Of a stretch of 64,000 bases of DNA, positions 25,642-34,881 are shown in pieces. The stretch comes from Staphylococcus piscifermentans (GTDB lineage Bacteria > Bacillota > Bacilli > Staphylococcales > Staphylococcaceae). The stretch spans positions 310,001 through 374,000 of the forward strand of contig NZ_LT906447.1 of the NCBI RefSeq assembly GCF_900186985.1, read 5' to 3'. Position numbers and translations under genes: made by a program. Within the stretch, counting starts at the first letter, position 1. Each line of letters starts with the position of its first letter. The notes beneath the pieces are model-generated. The model was given only the letters and a program-made list of their open reading frames with translations, was not told where the DNA came from and did no database searches.

Positions 25642-26496
25642 ATGACCACAAAATCAGTGATATTAGGTGCTGGCGGACAATTCGGCATGGCATTTGAAAT
25701 CGGTTATTTGAAAGGTTTGGCAGATAAAGGTGTTAATTTACGCGATGCCGATGAATTCGTCGGTACTTCAGCCGGCGCTCAAGTAGGCACAGTGATAGCG
25801 TCAGATGCAGATTGGGATACAATTTGGGAAGAACAATTGAACTATCAGCGTGAAGAAGCTCATCCGCTGACTGACGCAGATTTAGCAGACTTGTTCCAAA
25901 AATTTGACTACATTGCGAGATCATCACGCACGGTTGAAGAGTGGGTTAACGGCATCAGCGAGTTGGCGATGAAGCCGAAAGTAGACCTCCCCGAAACGGA
26001 ACGCTTGAACATGATCCGCAATAGTTTGGGTAATGCGGTATCAGGTTGGGTCAAAGGATTGAAAATTGTCGTTACGGAAGTGGAAACCAACCAACGTCGC
26101 GTCTTTGATCAAGATTCAGACGTCCCGCTCGTGAAAGCCATTGCGGCGAGTTGTGCGTTCCAAGGCGCCTATCCGACGATTGAAATCAATGGCAACCATT
26201 ACTATGATGGCGGTTCTTACTCTTTAGAGAATCCCGATGTGAGCGAAGCGGATAAAGTAGTGGTGTTGGCAGCAAACTTGCCTGTGCTTACATCATTTTC
26301 ACTCTCTGAACTGATTGAAGAAATGGAAAAACGCGGTCAAAATGTGCATCGTGTCGAACCGAATAGAGAAGTCATGCAAATTCTTGAAAAGTATGATAAT
26401 AATACAATGAACGGTGCAATGCGTAAAGAAGTTGCAGAAGCGGCCAGAAAACAAGGCCAGAACGACGTAGACGCGATTTACGCATTTTGGCACTAA
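25642..26496 (+). CDS. patatin-like phospholipase
   Basis: Serine lipid acyl hydrolase with a Ser-Asp dyad. The oxyanion glycines are in LGAGGQFG (residues 8-15), the nucleophile S43 in GTSAG (41-45) and the catalytic D189 in DGGSY. All three are intact, so the enzyme should be active. The 284-residue protein has no signal peptide and is probably cytoplasmic. ATG at 25642 follows AAAGGAAGTG. It lies between tspO and tenA with short gaps. Substrate unknown. Confidence 0.9.
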   Translation: MTTKSVILGAGGQFGMAFEIGYLKGLADKGVNLRDADEFVGTSAGAQVGTVIASDADWDTIWEEQLNYQREEAHPLTDADLADLFQKFDYIARSSRTVEEWVNGISELAMKPKVDLPETERLNMIRNSLGNAVSGWVKGLKIVVTEVETNQRRVFDQDSDVPLVKAIAASCAFQGAYPTIEINGNHYYDGGSYSLENPDVSEADKVVVLAANLPVLTSFSLSELIEEMEKRGQNVHRVEPNREVMQILEKYDNNTMNGAMRKEVAEAARKQGQNDVDAIYAFWH

Positions 26497-26526
26497 TTTT
26501 TTCAACACAGCAAGGAGGAGCAAGAA

Positions 26527-27207
26527 GTGGCGAAATTTACAGATCGATTGTATGAACGCGTGGAGCCGATTTGGGCTTCATACATGGAACATCCATTCAT
26601 CAAAGGGTTAGAAGACGGCAGTTTAGACGAAGAGAAATTCAAACATTGGTTGAAACAAGATTACATCTATTTAATCGAGTATGCGCGGCTATTTGCGATT
26701 GGGGCAGCCAAAGCAACCGACCTGAACATGATGTCCACCTACGCATCACTCATGGACGGCACCCTCAACACCGAAATGAACCTGCACCGAGACTACGCAC
26801 AGAAATTCGGCATCAGCGAAACCGAACTCGAACAAACCGAACCCGCAGAAGTGACAACCGCCTATACTAGCTACATGCTCAATATGGCGCAAATCGGCGG
26901 CGTCGAGAACGTTATCGCAGCCATCCTGACCTGCACATGGAGCTACAACTATATCGGTTTGAACCTTGCGGAAAAAGAAGGCGCTAAAGAGCATGCCGGC
27001 TACAGAGAGTGGATCGAAATGTATGCTTCCGACGACTTTACACAGTTCAAAAAAGACTGCGTAGATTTAATGAACGCAGTTACCGAAGGCCGTTCAGAAC
27101 AAGACTTGCAACGCTTAGAAGACATCGTTGTAAAAACAAGTTATTACGAATACAAATTCTGGGACATGGCAGAAAATCTCGAAACATGGGATGTTCCAGT
27201 GAAATAG
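26527..27207 (+). CDS. tenA: TenA-family thiaminase II / aminopyrimidine aminohydrolase
   Basis: Hydrolyses base-degraded thiamine to salvage the pyrimidine part (HMP) and can cleave thiamine. The 226-residue all-helical protein carries the nucleophilic cysteine at position 136 in LTCTWSY, an aspartate-containing KQDYIYL segment near residue 44 and the C-terminal YYEYKFWDMA region that holds the catalytic glutamate. GTG at 26527 is behind AAGGAGGAG. No thiM/thiD/thiE genes and no TPP riboswitch are visible; it is third in a tspO-patatin-tenA cluster. The middle of the gene (about 26700-26950) is unusually C-rich compared with its ends. Confidence 0.9.
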   Translation: MAKFTDRLYERVEPIWASYMEHPFIKGLEDGSLDEEKFKHWLKQDYIYLIEYARLFAIGAAKATDLNMMSTYASLMDGTLNTEMNLHRDYAQKFGISETELEQTEPAEVTTAYTSYMLNMAQIGGVENVIAAILTCTWSYNYIGLNLAEKEGAKEHAGYREWIEMYASDDFTQFKKDCVDLMNAVTEGRSEQDLQRLEDIVVKTSYYEYKFWDMAENLETWDVPVK

Positions 27208-27223
27208 AATAGTAAATGAGGGG

Positions 27224-27255
27224 GAGCGGGACTTAGTCGTTCTGCTCTTCTTTTT
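27224..27255 (+). terminator. terminator after tenA
   Basis: GAGCGGGAC (27224-27232) pairs with GTTCTGCTC (27239-27247), using two G-U pairs, and is followed by TTCTTTTTAT. It belongs to the GGGAGYGGGACAG-type terminator elements also seen near 30565 and 40300. Confidence 0.75.
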
Positions 27256-27303
27256 ATGGTGAGTTGAATGGTATAGGTTTGATTAGCTATGATTGAAGTC
27301 AAA

Positions 27304-27463
27304 GTGTCGAGGCTGGCAACCGTTGCCTATACAGTTTCGGGCTAAAGTGTTGAGGCTCGCACCGGTCGCCTATACAGTTTCGGGCCAAAGTGTCGAGGCT
27401 CACAACCGTCGCCTATACAGTTTCGGGTCAAAGTGTCGAGGCAAGCCATCGTTGCCTAGACAG
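27304..27463 (+). repeat. family-C hairpin repeats, array 4 (4 units)
   Basis: Four 43-bp units: an imperfect 10-bp stem (GTGTCGAGGC-like against GCCTATACAG), an 11-base loop and a 12-base linker containing TTTCGGG. It lies between the convergent tenA and amidohydrolase genes. Confidence 0.93.
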
Positions 27464-27474
27464 TTTTAGACAAT

Positions 27475-27514
27475 AACGAGGACTAGGACAAAAAATGATG
27501 TCCTAGTCCTCGTT
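27475..27514. terminator. bidirectional terminator
   Basis: Perfect 16-bp stem AACGAGGACTAGGACA/TGTCCTAGTCCTCGTT with an 8-base loop, 8 bp from the end of the amidohydrolase gene. Confidence 0.92.
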
Positions 27515-27521
27515 CATTTAT

Positions 27522-28607
27522 TCATCGATTATGTTTATTCAACAAATCAATCGCATTTCTGCTGAAGATTTGGCGTTTTTCGTCTTCATCAAAATAATCG
27601 GTTTCTCTAATATTTTTTTCCATTTCAGCAATCCATCTATCCGGAGCAAAATGAGCATCTGAACCGAAGTGGAAATGAGAAACATCCGTCACTTCTTTAA
27701 TTCCGGCAAACGTTGAATCACCTGTGGAAAGCGCCGTATCATAATGGAACTTTCTGATATAGTACGCAGCTGGTTGAGAAAGTGAGGACCAGCGTCTGAG
27801 AATATGCGCGTAATTTTTGAACATCTTCGTATAACGAATAGGATGTTTTAAGAAAGTCTTTACAAATCCGCCTTTATCTTTCCGCATAATCATATCGACG
27901 CGGTTGAGAGGATCCTCCAGAATATATTGCTCTGTTTTCAACGTTTCATCGATTCGCCATTCAAGGTAAGGTAAGACCCCTCCGGCATGTGCCAAAATGA
28001 AATCGATGTTAGGATAACGCTCTAGCGTACCGCTCAAAATCAAGTTGTTAGCCGCTCGCGTCGTATTAAAAGTAAATTCTTCAATGAAGTCAGTCGGGAT
28101 ATATTCCGGTGAAACGAATCCTTTTTCACTCGCACTCGGGTGAATGAAGACGACCGCATCTTTCTTATGAAGCAATTTCATAACAGCTTCGAATTTATCA
28201 TTTCCTAAAAATTCTTCGCCGTAATTAGAGTAAAGTCCGACACCGTCTAATTTTAAGACGTCTAAGGCATACTCGATTTCCTTTAAACTTTCTTTCACAT
28301 GTGGCAATGGAAGTAATGCGAAACTTTTGAAGCGACCTGGATAATCTCTTTTAAGCTGAGCTTGGTATTCATTCACTTTGCGTGCTACTTTCGCCGCATG
28401 CTTTTTCTTCAAAGGCATCGTGCCCGGCTCAGAAATCGAAGTCACGCCCACATCGATATCTAAATCATCCATCATTTTAATACTATCTTCAGGCGTCCAG
28501 TCTTTGATAGGAAAACCGCCAGCACTAGAGACACCTGCTTTTTTCAATTCATCTTTATAAAGTTTAGGAATTATATGGTGATGCACGTCAACAATTTGTC
28601 CTGTCAT
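27522..28607 (-). CDS. amidohydrolase family 2 (ACMSD-like) metal-dependent enzyme
   Basis: TIM-barrel hydrolase or decarboxylase of the ACMSD/amidohydrolase-2 group. VDVHHHIIP at residues 6-14 supplies the metal histidines, VFIHPSA near 155 and LAHAGGVLPYLEWR near 205 give further ligands, and FGSDAHF near 318 the catalytic aspartate. The 361-residue length is typical. Relatives decarboxylate aromatic or pyrimidine carboxylates or hydrolyse lactones and amides; the substrate here cannot be read. ATG at 28607 with AAAGGAAG. Single gene, not obviously linked to its neighbours. Confidence 0.85.
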   Translation of the reverse strand: MTGQIVDVHHHIIPKLYKDELKKAGVSSAGGFPIKDWTPEDSIKMMDDLDIDVGVTSISEPGTMPLKKKHAAKVARKVNEYQAQLKRDYPGRFKSFALLPLPHVKESLKEIEYALDVLKLDGVGLYSNYGEEFLGNDKFEAVMKLLHKKDAVVFIHPSASEKGFVSPEYIPTDFIEEFTFNTTRAANNLILSGTLERYPNIDFILAHAGGVLPYLEWRIDETLKTEQYILEDPLNRVDMIMRKDKGGFVKTFLKHPIRYTKMFKNYAHILRRWSSLSQPAAYYIRKFHYDTALSTGDSTFAGIKEVTDVSHFHFGSDAHFAPDRWIAEMEKNIRETDYFDEDEKRQIFSRNAIDLLNKHNR

Positions 28608-28838
28608 GCTTAAAACTTCCTTTCTATAAATTAATTGATATTCGCAACTAATATATGTATCTATTCACGTAAAAAGAAAAGATGAAACGTCAGCATAAAT
28701 ATTAGAGGCACTCTTTCGGAGATTGTACTTTCCAGAGTTTTCTTTCCAAAAGCATATAAATGATATAAAAGTTGTATGCTATTGTGTATACTACAGATAA
28801 AGTGTAACGACTTATAAATAGAGAGTGGAGGTTACGTG

Positions 28839-29828
28839 ATGAAGTTTAGATATTTGGGTGCTGGTTTACTGGCATCAACTTTGTTATTGACGGCGTGTGG
28901 ACAAGGGGATAAGAGTGAGGATACGAAATCTGAGAGTAAATCTGATTCAGGCAGCAAGAGTGATGGGTCGGGCTTCAGCAATTCGAGCAAGAAGGAAGAC
29001 AATAGTTCGAATTCTTCTTCTGAATCGAAGTCGGAGAATCATAGCGATTCTGATTCGGAAAAGGAAAATTCTAAGAGCAGCAGTTCTGAGAATGAAGATA
29101 CGAACAGTCCGCAGTATTTAGCGAAAGTTTGGGCGGCGGCGTTGCCTGCATATAGAGATACAGGCAGAGGCCAATTTGATGATATGAAAATAACTCATTA
29201 TGATGTGTCGGGTAATGTGCTTAATCCATATAATGCAGATAATAGCATTAAGTTTCCAGAAGGGACACAAATGCTCTCGGGCTCTCCAACAGCTGCCGGT
29301 TTAGTAACATACAGCAATAATGGGGATGGAACAATTAATGTTTACAATGTTCCGAGTCATTTCCATGATCCTAGATGGTTAGAAAGTAATAGCTTCAGTC
29401 AAAGTGAATCAGAGAGAATTATGAATAATCCTAAGGTGGTTAAGTTATATGACGGTAATCAATCTGCTTTAGATGCAATTGCTTCTAAAATAGAAGAAGG
29501 TGGCCATAATTCTCAAGACATTGTTTATCATAATTCTGAGGAAAGCCAAGCTGATAGAGGAGATTCCGACAGTTCTAGCGATGATTCATCTTCTGATGAC
29601 AGCAGTTCTTCTGAAGAAGTCACTCGTGAAAATGTGATTGATAAAGTTGAAGAGTACGAGGGTCATAATCTAGATACGAGCAAGTATACGTATAAAGAAC
29701 CTGAGCAAAAGGGTGATGGCAGTTGGGGCTTCTCTTTTGATGACAAAGAGGGCAATTTAGCTGGCTCTTATATTGTAGATCCTGATGGTCACGTGACGGA
29801 ATATGATGCGGATGGTAATGAAGTTTAA
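28839..29828 (+). CDS. serine/aspartate-rich lipoprotein, paralogue of the next gene
   Basis: Surface lipoprotein of unknown role. Lipobox LTAC with the cysteine near residue 20; residues about 25-90 are a low-complexity S/D/K/N/E linker. The central domain (about 90-225) contains AKVWAAALPAY, a DVSGNVLNP stretch, a PEGTQML stretch and NNGDGTINVYNVP. After a second serine/aspartate linker comes a C-terminal domain (about 265-329) ending in YIVDPDGHVTEYDADGNEV. The central domain is clearly homologous to that of the gene at 30015. ATG at 28839, or GTG one codon earlier, follows GTGGAGG. Confidence 0.8.
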   Translation: MKFRYLGAGLLASTLLLTACGQGDKSEDTKSESKSDSGSKSDGSGFSNSSKKEDNSSNSSSESKSENHSDSDSEKENSKSSSSENEDTNSPQYLAKVWAAALPAYRDTGRGQFDDMKITHYDVSGNVLNPYNADNSIKFPEGTQMLSGSPTAAGLVTYSNNGDGTINVYNVPSHFHDPRWLESNSFSQSESERIMNNPKVVKLYDGNQSALDAIASKIEEGGHNSQDIVYHNSEESQADRGDSDSSSDDSSSDDSSSSEEVTRENVIDKVEEYEGHNLDTSKYTYKEPEQKGDGSWGFSFDDKEGNLAGSYIVDPDGHVTEYDADGNEV

Positions 29829-30014
29829 TATTAAATTAATAAAGTGGAGCAAATAGCTTAGCGACCGCATTTAGAAGCACACTACCTCTTAAAAAGAGAA
29901 ATTTTTTCGAAATAATTTGTTATTTTACACATATTTTGTAACTGAGCGTGTATAGTATTACTAAGCAACATGTTTTCGAAACTTTTTCCAAACGAGATAA
30001 AACAGGAGGTCAGT

Positions 30015-30560
30015 ATGATGTTCAAATATGTAGCGGCTGGGGTATTAGCCTCAACATTAATTGTAACAACATCCGGACAAGACGAAAAAGGCGAGAAGAC
30101 GAGTGATAACGGAAATCTATTGCAAGCAGTAACGCAAGGTAATGTTGCAGAAGCAGGCGCAGAATCTACTACTTCTTATCAAAAAGAAATAGCAAAAGTT
30201 TGGTTGACAGGATTACCGGATTATCAAAATAAAAATGTACCTAATGGCTTTGAAATTAATGTGAGAGATGTATCAGGACAGCCAGTTAATCCAGCAAATC
30301 CAGATTCTTCAGCTAAATATCCACAAGGAACAAAGGCGTTGAACGGTAGTGCAAATGCTGCAGGACACGTTGTTTATAAAGATAATGGTGATGGTACAAT
30401 CAGTATATTTGATGCACCAATGCACTTCTCTGGTCCAGATTGGGAAAAAGCAGATTATAATAAAACAGAGACACAAAAAATTATCGATAATCCACAAGTA
30501 ACTACAGTATATAATGGTGATGCAGCAACTGTTTCTTTATATGCACAATATGTAAAATAG
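30015..30560 (+). CDS. exported paralogue of the preceding lipoprotein, lipobox cysteine lost
   Basis: A 181-residue protein starting at ATG 30015 (CAGGAGGT site; a longer in-frame start at 29970 is unsupported). The signal region ASTLIVTTSGQDEKG aligns with ASTLLLTACGQGDKS of the neighbour, but the lipidation cysteine is serine (codon TCC), so it cannot be lipidated at that position and may be secreted or stay as a membrane-anchored signal. The remaining domain matches the neighbour: IAKVWLTGLPDY, RDVSGQPVNP, YPQGTKALNG and NGDGTISIFDAP. It lacks the serine linkers and the C-terminal domain. A recent tandem duplication with divergence is the simplest origin. Confidence 0.8.
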   Translation: MMFKYVAAGVLASTLIVTTSGQDEKGEKTSDNGNLLQAVTQGNVAEAGAESTTSYQKEIAKVWLTGLPDYQNKNVPNGFEINVRDVSGQPVNPANPDSSAKYPQGTKALNGSANAAGHVVYKDNGDGTISIFDAPMHFSGPDWEKADYNKTETQKIIDNPQVTTVYNGDAATVSLYAQYVK

Positions 30561-30564
30561 ATAT

Positions 30565-30618
30565 GGGGGAGTGGGACAGAAATAATTTTTGATTAAAATT
30601 ATTTCGTCTTCCCGCCCC
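30565..30618 (+). terminator. long imperfect terminator hairpin
   Basis: GGGGGAGTGGGACAGAAATA (from 30565) pairs with the complementary stretch ending CCCGCCCC at 30618. It is a staphylococcal GGGAGTGGGACAGAAAT-type element just after the stop. Confidence 0.75.
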
Positions 30619-30698
30619 GACAAAGCTAACTAGGATAGAAAAAAGCTTGGAACAAGCGCATTTTCTATTCAGATGGCTACTGTCAGTTCAGAAAAAGG

Positions 30699-30735
30699 GA
30701 GGCTTGGACGAGATAATGTCCAAGCCTCTTCTTTA
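30699..30735. terminator. bidirectional terminator
   Basis: GAGGCTTGGAC (30699-30709) pairs with GTCCAAGCCTC (30718-30728) with an 8-base loop; T-rich on the right and A-rich on the left. Confidence 0.85.
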
Positions 30736-30828
30736 GTGTGCGCAGAGTTATTTGATTGTTGGAAAGTGTGCGAGTTGTGATATTGGGTGCGTGTTGTGTG
30801 GCGAATAAATATGTTCGATGGGTGGATA

Positions 30829-31066
30829 TATTGGACAAGGATTGAGTAAACGCGTCCAATAAACGGATATATTGGCCAAGAATTGAGTCAACGTGTCCAA
30901 TAAACGAATATATTGGCCAAGAATGAGAGCAACGTGTCCAATAAATGGATATATTGGCCAAGAATTGAGTCAACGTGTCCAATATTCTGATGATCTAGAC
31001 ACTTCTGGAAAAGTAATGTCCAGATTCCAGTGTTTTCTAGACACTTCCGCCACACTAGTGTCTAGA
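30829..31066 (+). repeat. B plus A hairpin repeats, array 5
   Basis: About four 41-bp B units (30829-30984) followed by two A hairpins (30994-31066), between convergent genes. The left flank is G-rich (30735-30830) and the right flank (31067-31127) C-rich. I see no gene in 30561-31127. Confidence 0.92.
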
Positions 31067-31127
31067 TTCTGCACTTCAGCTAGAATCCACCATCACCAAA
31101 CTCCGATACACCACCATCTCAACTTAT

Positions 31128-32252
31128 TTATTTTCGATAGTGGCTGAAATCGATAATATTAGAAGAGCCCACTTGGACATCACCGATCTGTAATTGGTGT
31201 TGTAATTCTTGATTCCATTGGTTAGGATTTTTCACTTTGCCATCTAAAGCTTTAAGTATAAGTTTGCGCACTTTCTCAGAATGTTTCATACCGTTTACTT
31301 CATTGTTAGCTAAGAATCGTTTGCGCATCGTAGCATCTTTTCCAATTTTTTCTAATTTATTAACTTTTATTGCTGGACTATCTGTAGGCAAAGGCATTAA
31401 TCGCTCAAACCGAATATTTTTTGATGCCTCCGCTATCTCATCACGTTGTGCAGCTGGAATAAAGTCGAGCGGGTCTAAATGTTTCTTTTCAAAATACCCT
31501 TTGACTGTGTCGAGATATTCAGGCGGCATAAATACGAGTGTATCAAAAGGCTGATTTGTGTTAATGATAAAGGCGTTAAGCGATAACTCACCTGCCTGCT
31601 TGATAGGGATGCAATTAGTGTCCAGGAGCACAAATTGAGCTAATAAGGAAAGTTCGTCAGGAAGAAAAGTATCTAAAAAGGCATCCGAATCATCCTTGAA
31701 AGCTTTTTCAATCAAGTGAATAATATCGCTCTTTTTCCCTTTAGAGAAACCTTTGAGACCGAAACCGCGACAGATATCTTTCAACATATCTACAGAAAAA
31801 TATGCATCCAATGCTTCTGAAAAAGAAAGCTTTTGATAGTGTCTCCCCATGCGTTGTTTTTGAACTGCTTCACCTATACTTTGCGCTTCTTTAGAACTTA
31901 AAAGCGGGCGCTTAGGATAACGATCATTTAAAATAAAATGATTATAAAGATTCAAAAAGTCATTGTCGATAAAATACATCACAGGAGAAATAGGTTGAAC
32001 AACCTCTGTTTGGTTAAGTTGCTCCAAAAGTTGCAATTCCGCTTCGCCTAAAATGACCTCTTTTTGTTCATTTTGAATCAACAGTTCGATGATAAAAGCT
32101 TCCTCTTCGGAAAGATATTGAGCGAACTCCTTAAATATGGCTTCCTCATTTAAGATATATAAATTTTTAGTAAAGAAGCGAGGATTCTTCTCTTCAATCA
32201 AGTCACATAATTTTTGAGCTGATGGATCTAAGGTATTACGGTTCACTTTCAT
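31128..32252 (-). CDS. SAP-domain protein, paralogue 1 of 3
   Basis: Function unknown; the SAP motif (residues 154-185, VDMLKDICRGFGLKGFSKG, then KKSDIIHLIEKAF) is a helix-extended-helix fold usually associated with DNA binding. Upstream of it is a domain shared with the two neighbours, including YFIDNDFLNLYNHFIL near residue 93. The C terminus ends in NIIDFSHYRK, almost the same as NVIDFNQYRK in paralogue 3. The protein is 374 residues, soluble, with no enzymatic motif. ATG at 32252 has AAAGGAGG. It lies 79 bp downstream of paralogue 2 and may share its transcript. Confidence 0.8.
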   Translation of the reverse strand: MKVNRNTLDPSAQKLCDLIEEKNPRFFTKNLYILNEEAIFKEFAQYLSEEEAFIIELLIQNEQKEVILGEAELQLLEQLNQTEVVQPISPVMYFIDNDFLNLYNHFILNDRYPKRPLLSSKEAQSIGEAVQKQRMGRHYQKLSFSEALDAYFSVDMLKDICRGFGLKGFSKGKKSDIIHLIEKAFKDDSDAFLDTFLPDELSLLAQFVLLDTNCIPIKQAGELSLNAFIINTNQPFDTLVFMPPEYLDTVKGYFEKKHLDPLDFIPAAQRDEIAEASKNIRFERLMPLPTDSPAIKVNKLEKIGKDATMRKRFLANNEVNGMKHSEKVRKLILKALDGKVKNPNQWNQELQHQLQIGDVQVGSSNIIDFSHYRK

Positions 32253-32331
32253 GTTATATGCCTCCTTTTTTTATAGAGATGGGGGTAAATAAAGCAATGT
32301 ACCGCTTGGCAGTATTTATCTGAATATGAAA

Positions 32332-33876
32332 TTAGTTATTTTGCATTGCGTCAAATTCCGCTTTCGTATGACCGCGATATTTCCATAAACGGATATGATT
32401 ATAGATTTTTTTAAGCTGGCGTTTAGCTTCTAATTCATTAAATTTGCGAACACTATCCGCATTCTTCAATTCTTGTAAGATTTGATCCGCATCTTCAAAA
32501 GTGATTAAACTTTTTAACGGTGACAGAATAAGCAAGTCTATTGACATGAGTTGAAAATCTTCATCATTATCTTTAATTAATTTTCGGAAGAATTTTATAG
32601 CGTCTTGCGTATTTGGATCTTGCCCATGCAGGTGCTTATCGTCATACTCGGTTAAATCCTCTAAACTTTCTGGTTCATAATAAGGAGTATCTTCATAGTA
32701 TTCTTCGATGTCAGGATAAACATCAACCAAGGCAGGATTAATATATACTTGTTCTTTCAGTTCTGAATCTTCAAAAGTATCTTTGGCAATTGCTTTGACC
32801 TCCGCTTCACTATTATTCTCTTCCAATAAGTGATTAAGCATTTTGGCCGCAAAGGTATAAGAAACTATTCCGTATATATCTGCTAAATACGTAAGAACAT
32901 GTCCTTCTGGAGTCATATTTTCTAAATATTCCAATATACTTTGAGCCTGTTCAGTCAGTTCTGGATCCACATCTTTGAGTTCCTTTTCCCAATCAATGTC
33001 TGCTTCCCAGTCAAAATCCTCTTCTTCAAGCGCAGGCAATCCCTCATAAAATTCTTTATCTTCGGATTTGATATAGTCTGAAGGATCCATTTGATGTTCT
33101 TGGAAAAATGATTTCACAATACCCAATGTGTCTGCTGGAATGTAATAAGTCAATCCTCTAAAGCTTTCAGCTGCTATAAAGAATGCTAAATTCAATCCAT
33201 GAGCACGCAGGAAAGAAATGCTGTTGCGGTCTTCAATTATTAGGTAAGCTAATAATGCATAGGCCGATTTAGGGTACCCCGATAAATAATTATCAGGATT
33301 GGCACGAAAATCCGCTTCGATTAATTGGATAATATGACTTTTCGGTCCTTTAGAAAATCCCTTAATCTTATGAGTGCGGCAAATATTTTTTAATTCGTCT
33401 ACACTATAATGAAAATCTAAAAAGTCTTTAAAAGTAATGTTGTCCTCTTCACGTCTTTCCTTTTCAATAAGATAATCTCCACTTACCGTATTTTTAACTT
33501 CTAGAGAAACAGCAGGTAGTTCGGGGTACTTATCTTTTAATACATAATGATTGTAATTATTTAGAAATTCATTATCTACATAATAAACTTCTTTTTCAAT
33601 TGGCAAAAGATAATTTGTCATGCTCAGATATTTTAAATTTTTAGCCTCATCTTCACCAATATGTGCCAAATAGTAAGTATCTTTAATTAAATTTTCGATA
33701 GTCTTCTTTTCTTTTGTAGAAATTTCTTTTGCGAAATAGCGATAGAGCGCTGCTTCAGGATCATCCAATTTAAATATTTCTGTAACATCATATTTAGGGT
33801 TATTGCTGATCTTCGGCAAAACTTCCAAAATGTCTTTAAGAGTACCCTCTACTAAAAAGCTTGCTGGTCGAGTCAT
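32332..33876 (-). CDS. SAP-domain protein, paralogue 2 of 3, with long acidic extension
   Basis: A 514-residue member of the same family. The shared N-terminal domain (YYVDNEFLNNYNHYVLKDKY at about residues 98-117) and SAP motif (159-190, VDELKNICRTHKIKGFSKG) align without gaps with the neighbours. After about residue 280 it differs: a very acidic stretch (EEEDFDWEADIDWEKELKD) and helical segments replace the common C terminus, and the NxIDFxxYRK tail is missing. The acidic part could mimic DNA or bind a partner; this is inference. ATG at 33876 with TAAGGAGCGG. Transcribed towards paralogue 1. Confidence 0.8.
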   Translation of the reverse strand: MTRPASFLVEGTLKDILEVLPKISNNPKYDVTEIFKLDDPEAALYRYFAKEISTKEKKTIENLIKDTYYLAHIGEDEAKNLKYLSMTNYLLPIEKEVYYVDNEFLNNYNHYVLKDKYPELPAVSLEVKNTVSGDYLIEKERREEDNITFKDFLDFHYSVDELKNICRTHKIKGFSKGPKSHIIQLIEADFRANPDNYLSGYPKSAYALLAYLIIEDRNSISFLRAHGLNLAFFIAAESFRGLTYYIPADTLGIVKSFFQEHQMDPSDYIKSEDKEFYEGLPALEEEDFDWEADIDWEKELKDVDPELTEQAQSILEYLENMTPEGHVLTYLADIYGIVSYTFAAKMLNHLLEENNSEAEVKAIAKDTFEDSELKEQVYINPALVDVYPDIEEYYEDTPYYEPESLEDLTEYDDKHLHGQDPNTQDAIKFFRKLIKDNDEDFQLMSIDLLILSPLKSLITFEDADQILQELKNADSVRKFNELEAKRQLKKIYNHIRLWKYRGHTKAEFDAMQNN

Positions 33877-34077
33877 CTATATCCGCTCCTTAGATTATTT
33901 ATTAGATATGTATAACTTCATTTTAATGGTAGAACATACTGATTTCTAATTTTTGTGTAAAAATAGAGCTGAAATATAAAATTTCAACTCGCTTATGAAA
34001 AAAGTATAACTATCTGAGAAGAAATTGCGCTTGATTTGTGCTTCATCTTGTTTTAGATAACTTTGTTGAAGCGGAGG

Positions 34078-34814
34078 TGTCCAAAAAACGGATATATCGG
34101 ACAAGGATTGAGTCAACGTGTCCAATAAACGGATATATTGGACAAGATTCGAGTGAACGTGTCCAATAAACGAATATATCGGCCAAGAATTGAGTCAACG
34201 TGTCCAATAAATGGATATATTGGACAAGAATGAGTAGAACGTATCCAATATCCTAATAATCTGGACACTTCCTGAAAAGTAGTGTCTAGATTCCGGTGTT
34301 TTCTAGACACTTCTCAAAAAGTAATGTCTAGATTAAGGTGTTTTCTGGACACTTCTCAAAAAGTAATGTCTAGATTAAGGTGTTTTCTGGACACTTCTCA
34401 AAAAGTAGTGTCTAGATTAAGGTGTTTTCTGGACACTTCTCAAAAAGTAGTGTCCAGATTCTGGTGTTTTCTATACACTTCTCAAAAAGTAATGTCCAGA
34501 TTCCGGTGTTTTCTAGACACTTCTCAAAAAGTAGTGTCTAGATTCCGTTGTTTTCTGGACACTTCTCGAAAAGTAGTGTCTAGATTCCGTTGTTTTCTAG
34601 ACACTTCTCAAAAAGTAGTGTCCAGATTCCGTTGTTTTCTAGACACTTCCCGAAAAGTAGTGTCCAGATTCCAGTGTTTTCTAGACACTTCTCAAAAAGT
34701 AGTGTCCAGATTCCGGCTCTTTCTGGACACTTCTCAAAAAGTAATGTCCAGATTCCGGCTCTTTCTAGACACTTCCGCCGCACTAGTGTCTAGATTCCGG
34801 CTCTTTCTAGACAC
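34078..34814 (+). repeat. B plus A hairpin repeats, array 6 (largest: 13 A units)
   Basis: B units from 34078 to about 34253, then thirteen complete 42-bp A hairpins starting every 42 bp from 34260 to 34764, and a terminal half-unit (34806-34814). It separates SAP paralogues 2 and 3. The right flank 34811-34880 has 7 G and 35 C. Region 33877-34077 shows nothing recognisable. Confidence 0.95.
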
Positions 34815-34881
34815 TTCGCACCAACTCCGCTCCAACCTCGCTCACACATCTCAGACCCCAGCGCTCACCGCACCAACTCAC

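Noticed and set aside
26497..26526. TPP riboswitch before tenA
   Set aside because: Only 30 bp separate patatin and tenA, and no riboswitch consensus is visible here or before tspO.
34260..34814. CRISPR array
   Set aside because: The intervals between repeats are themselves repeated and only 11-13 bases, the unit is one palindrome plus linker, and no cas gene is present.
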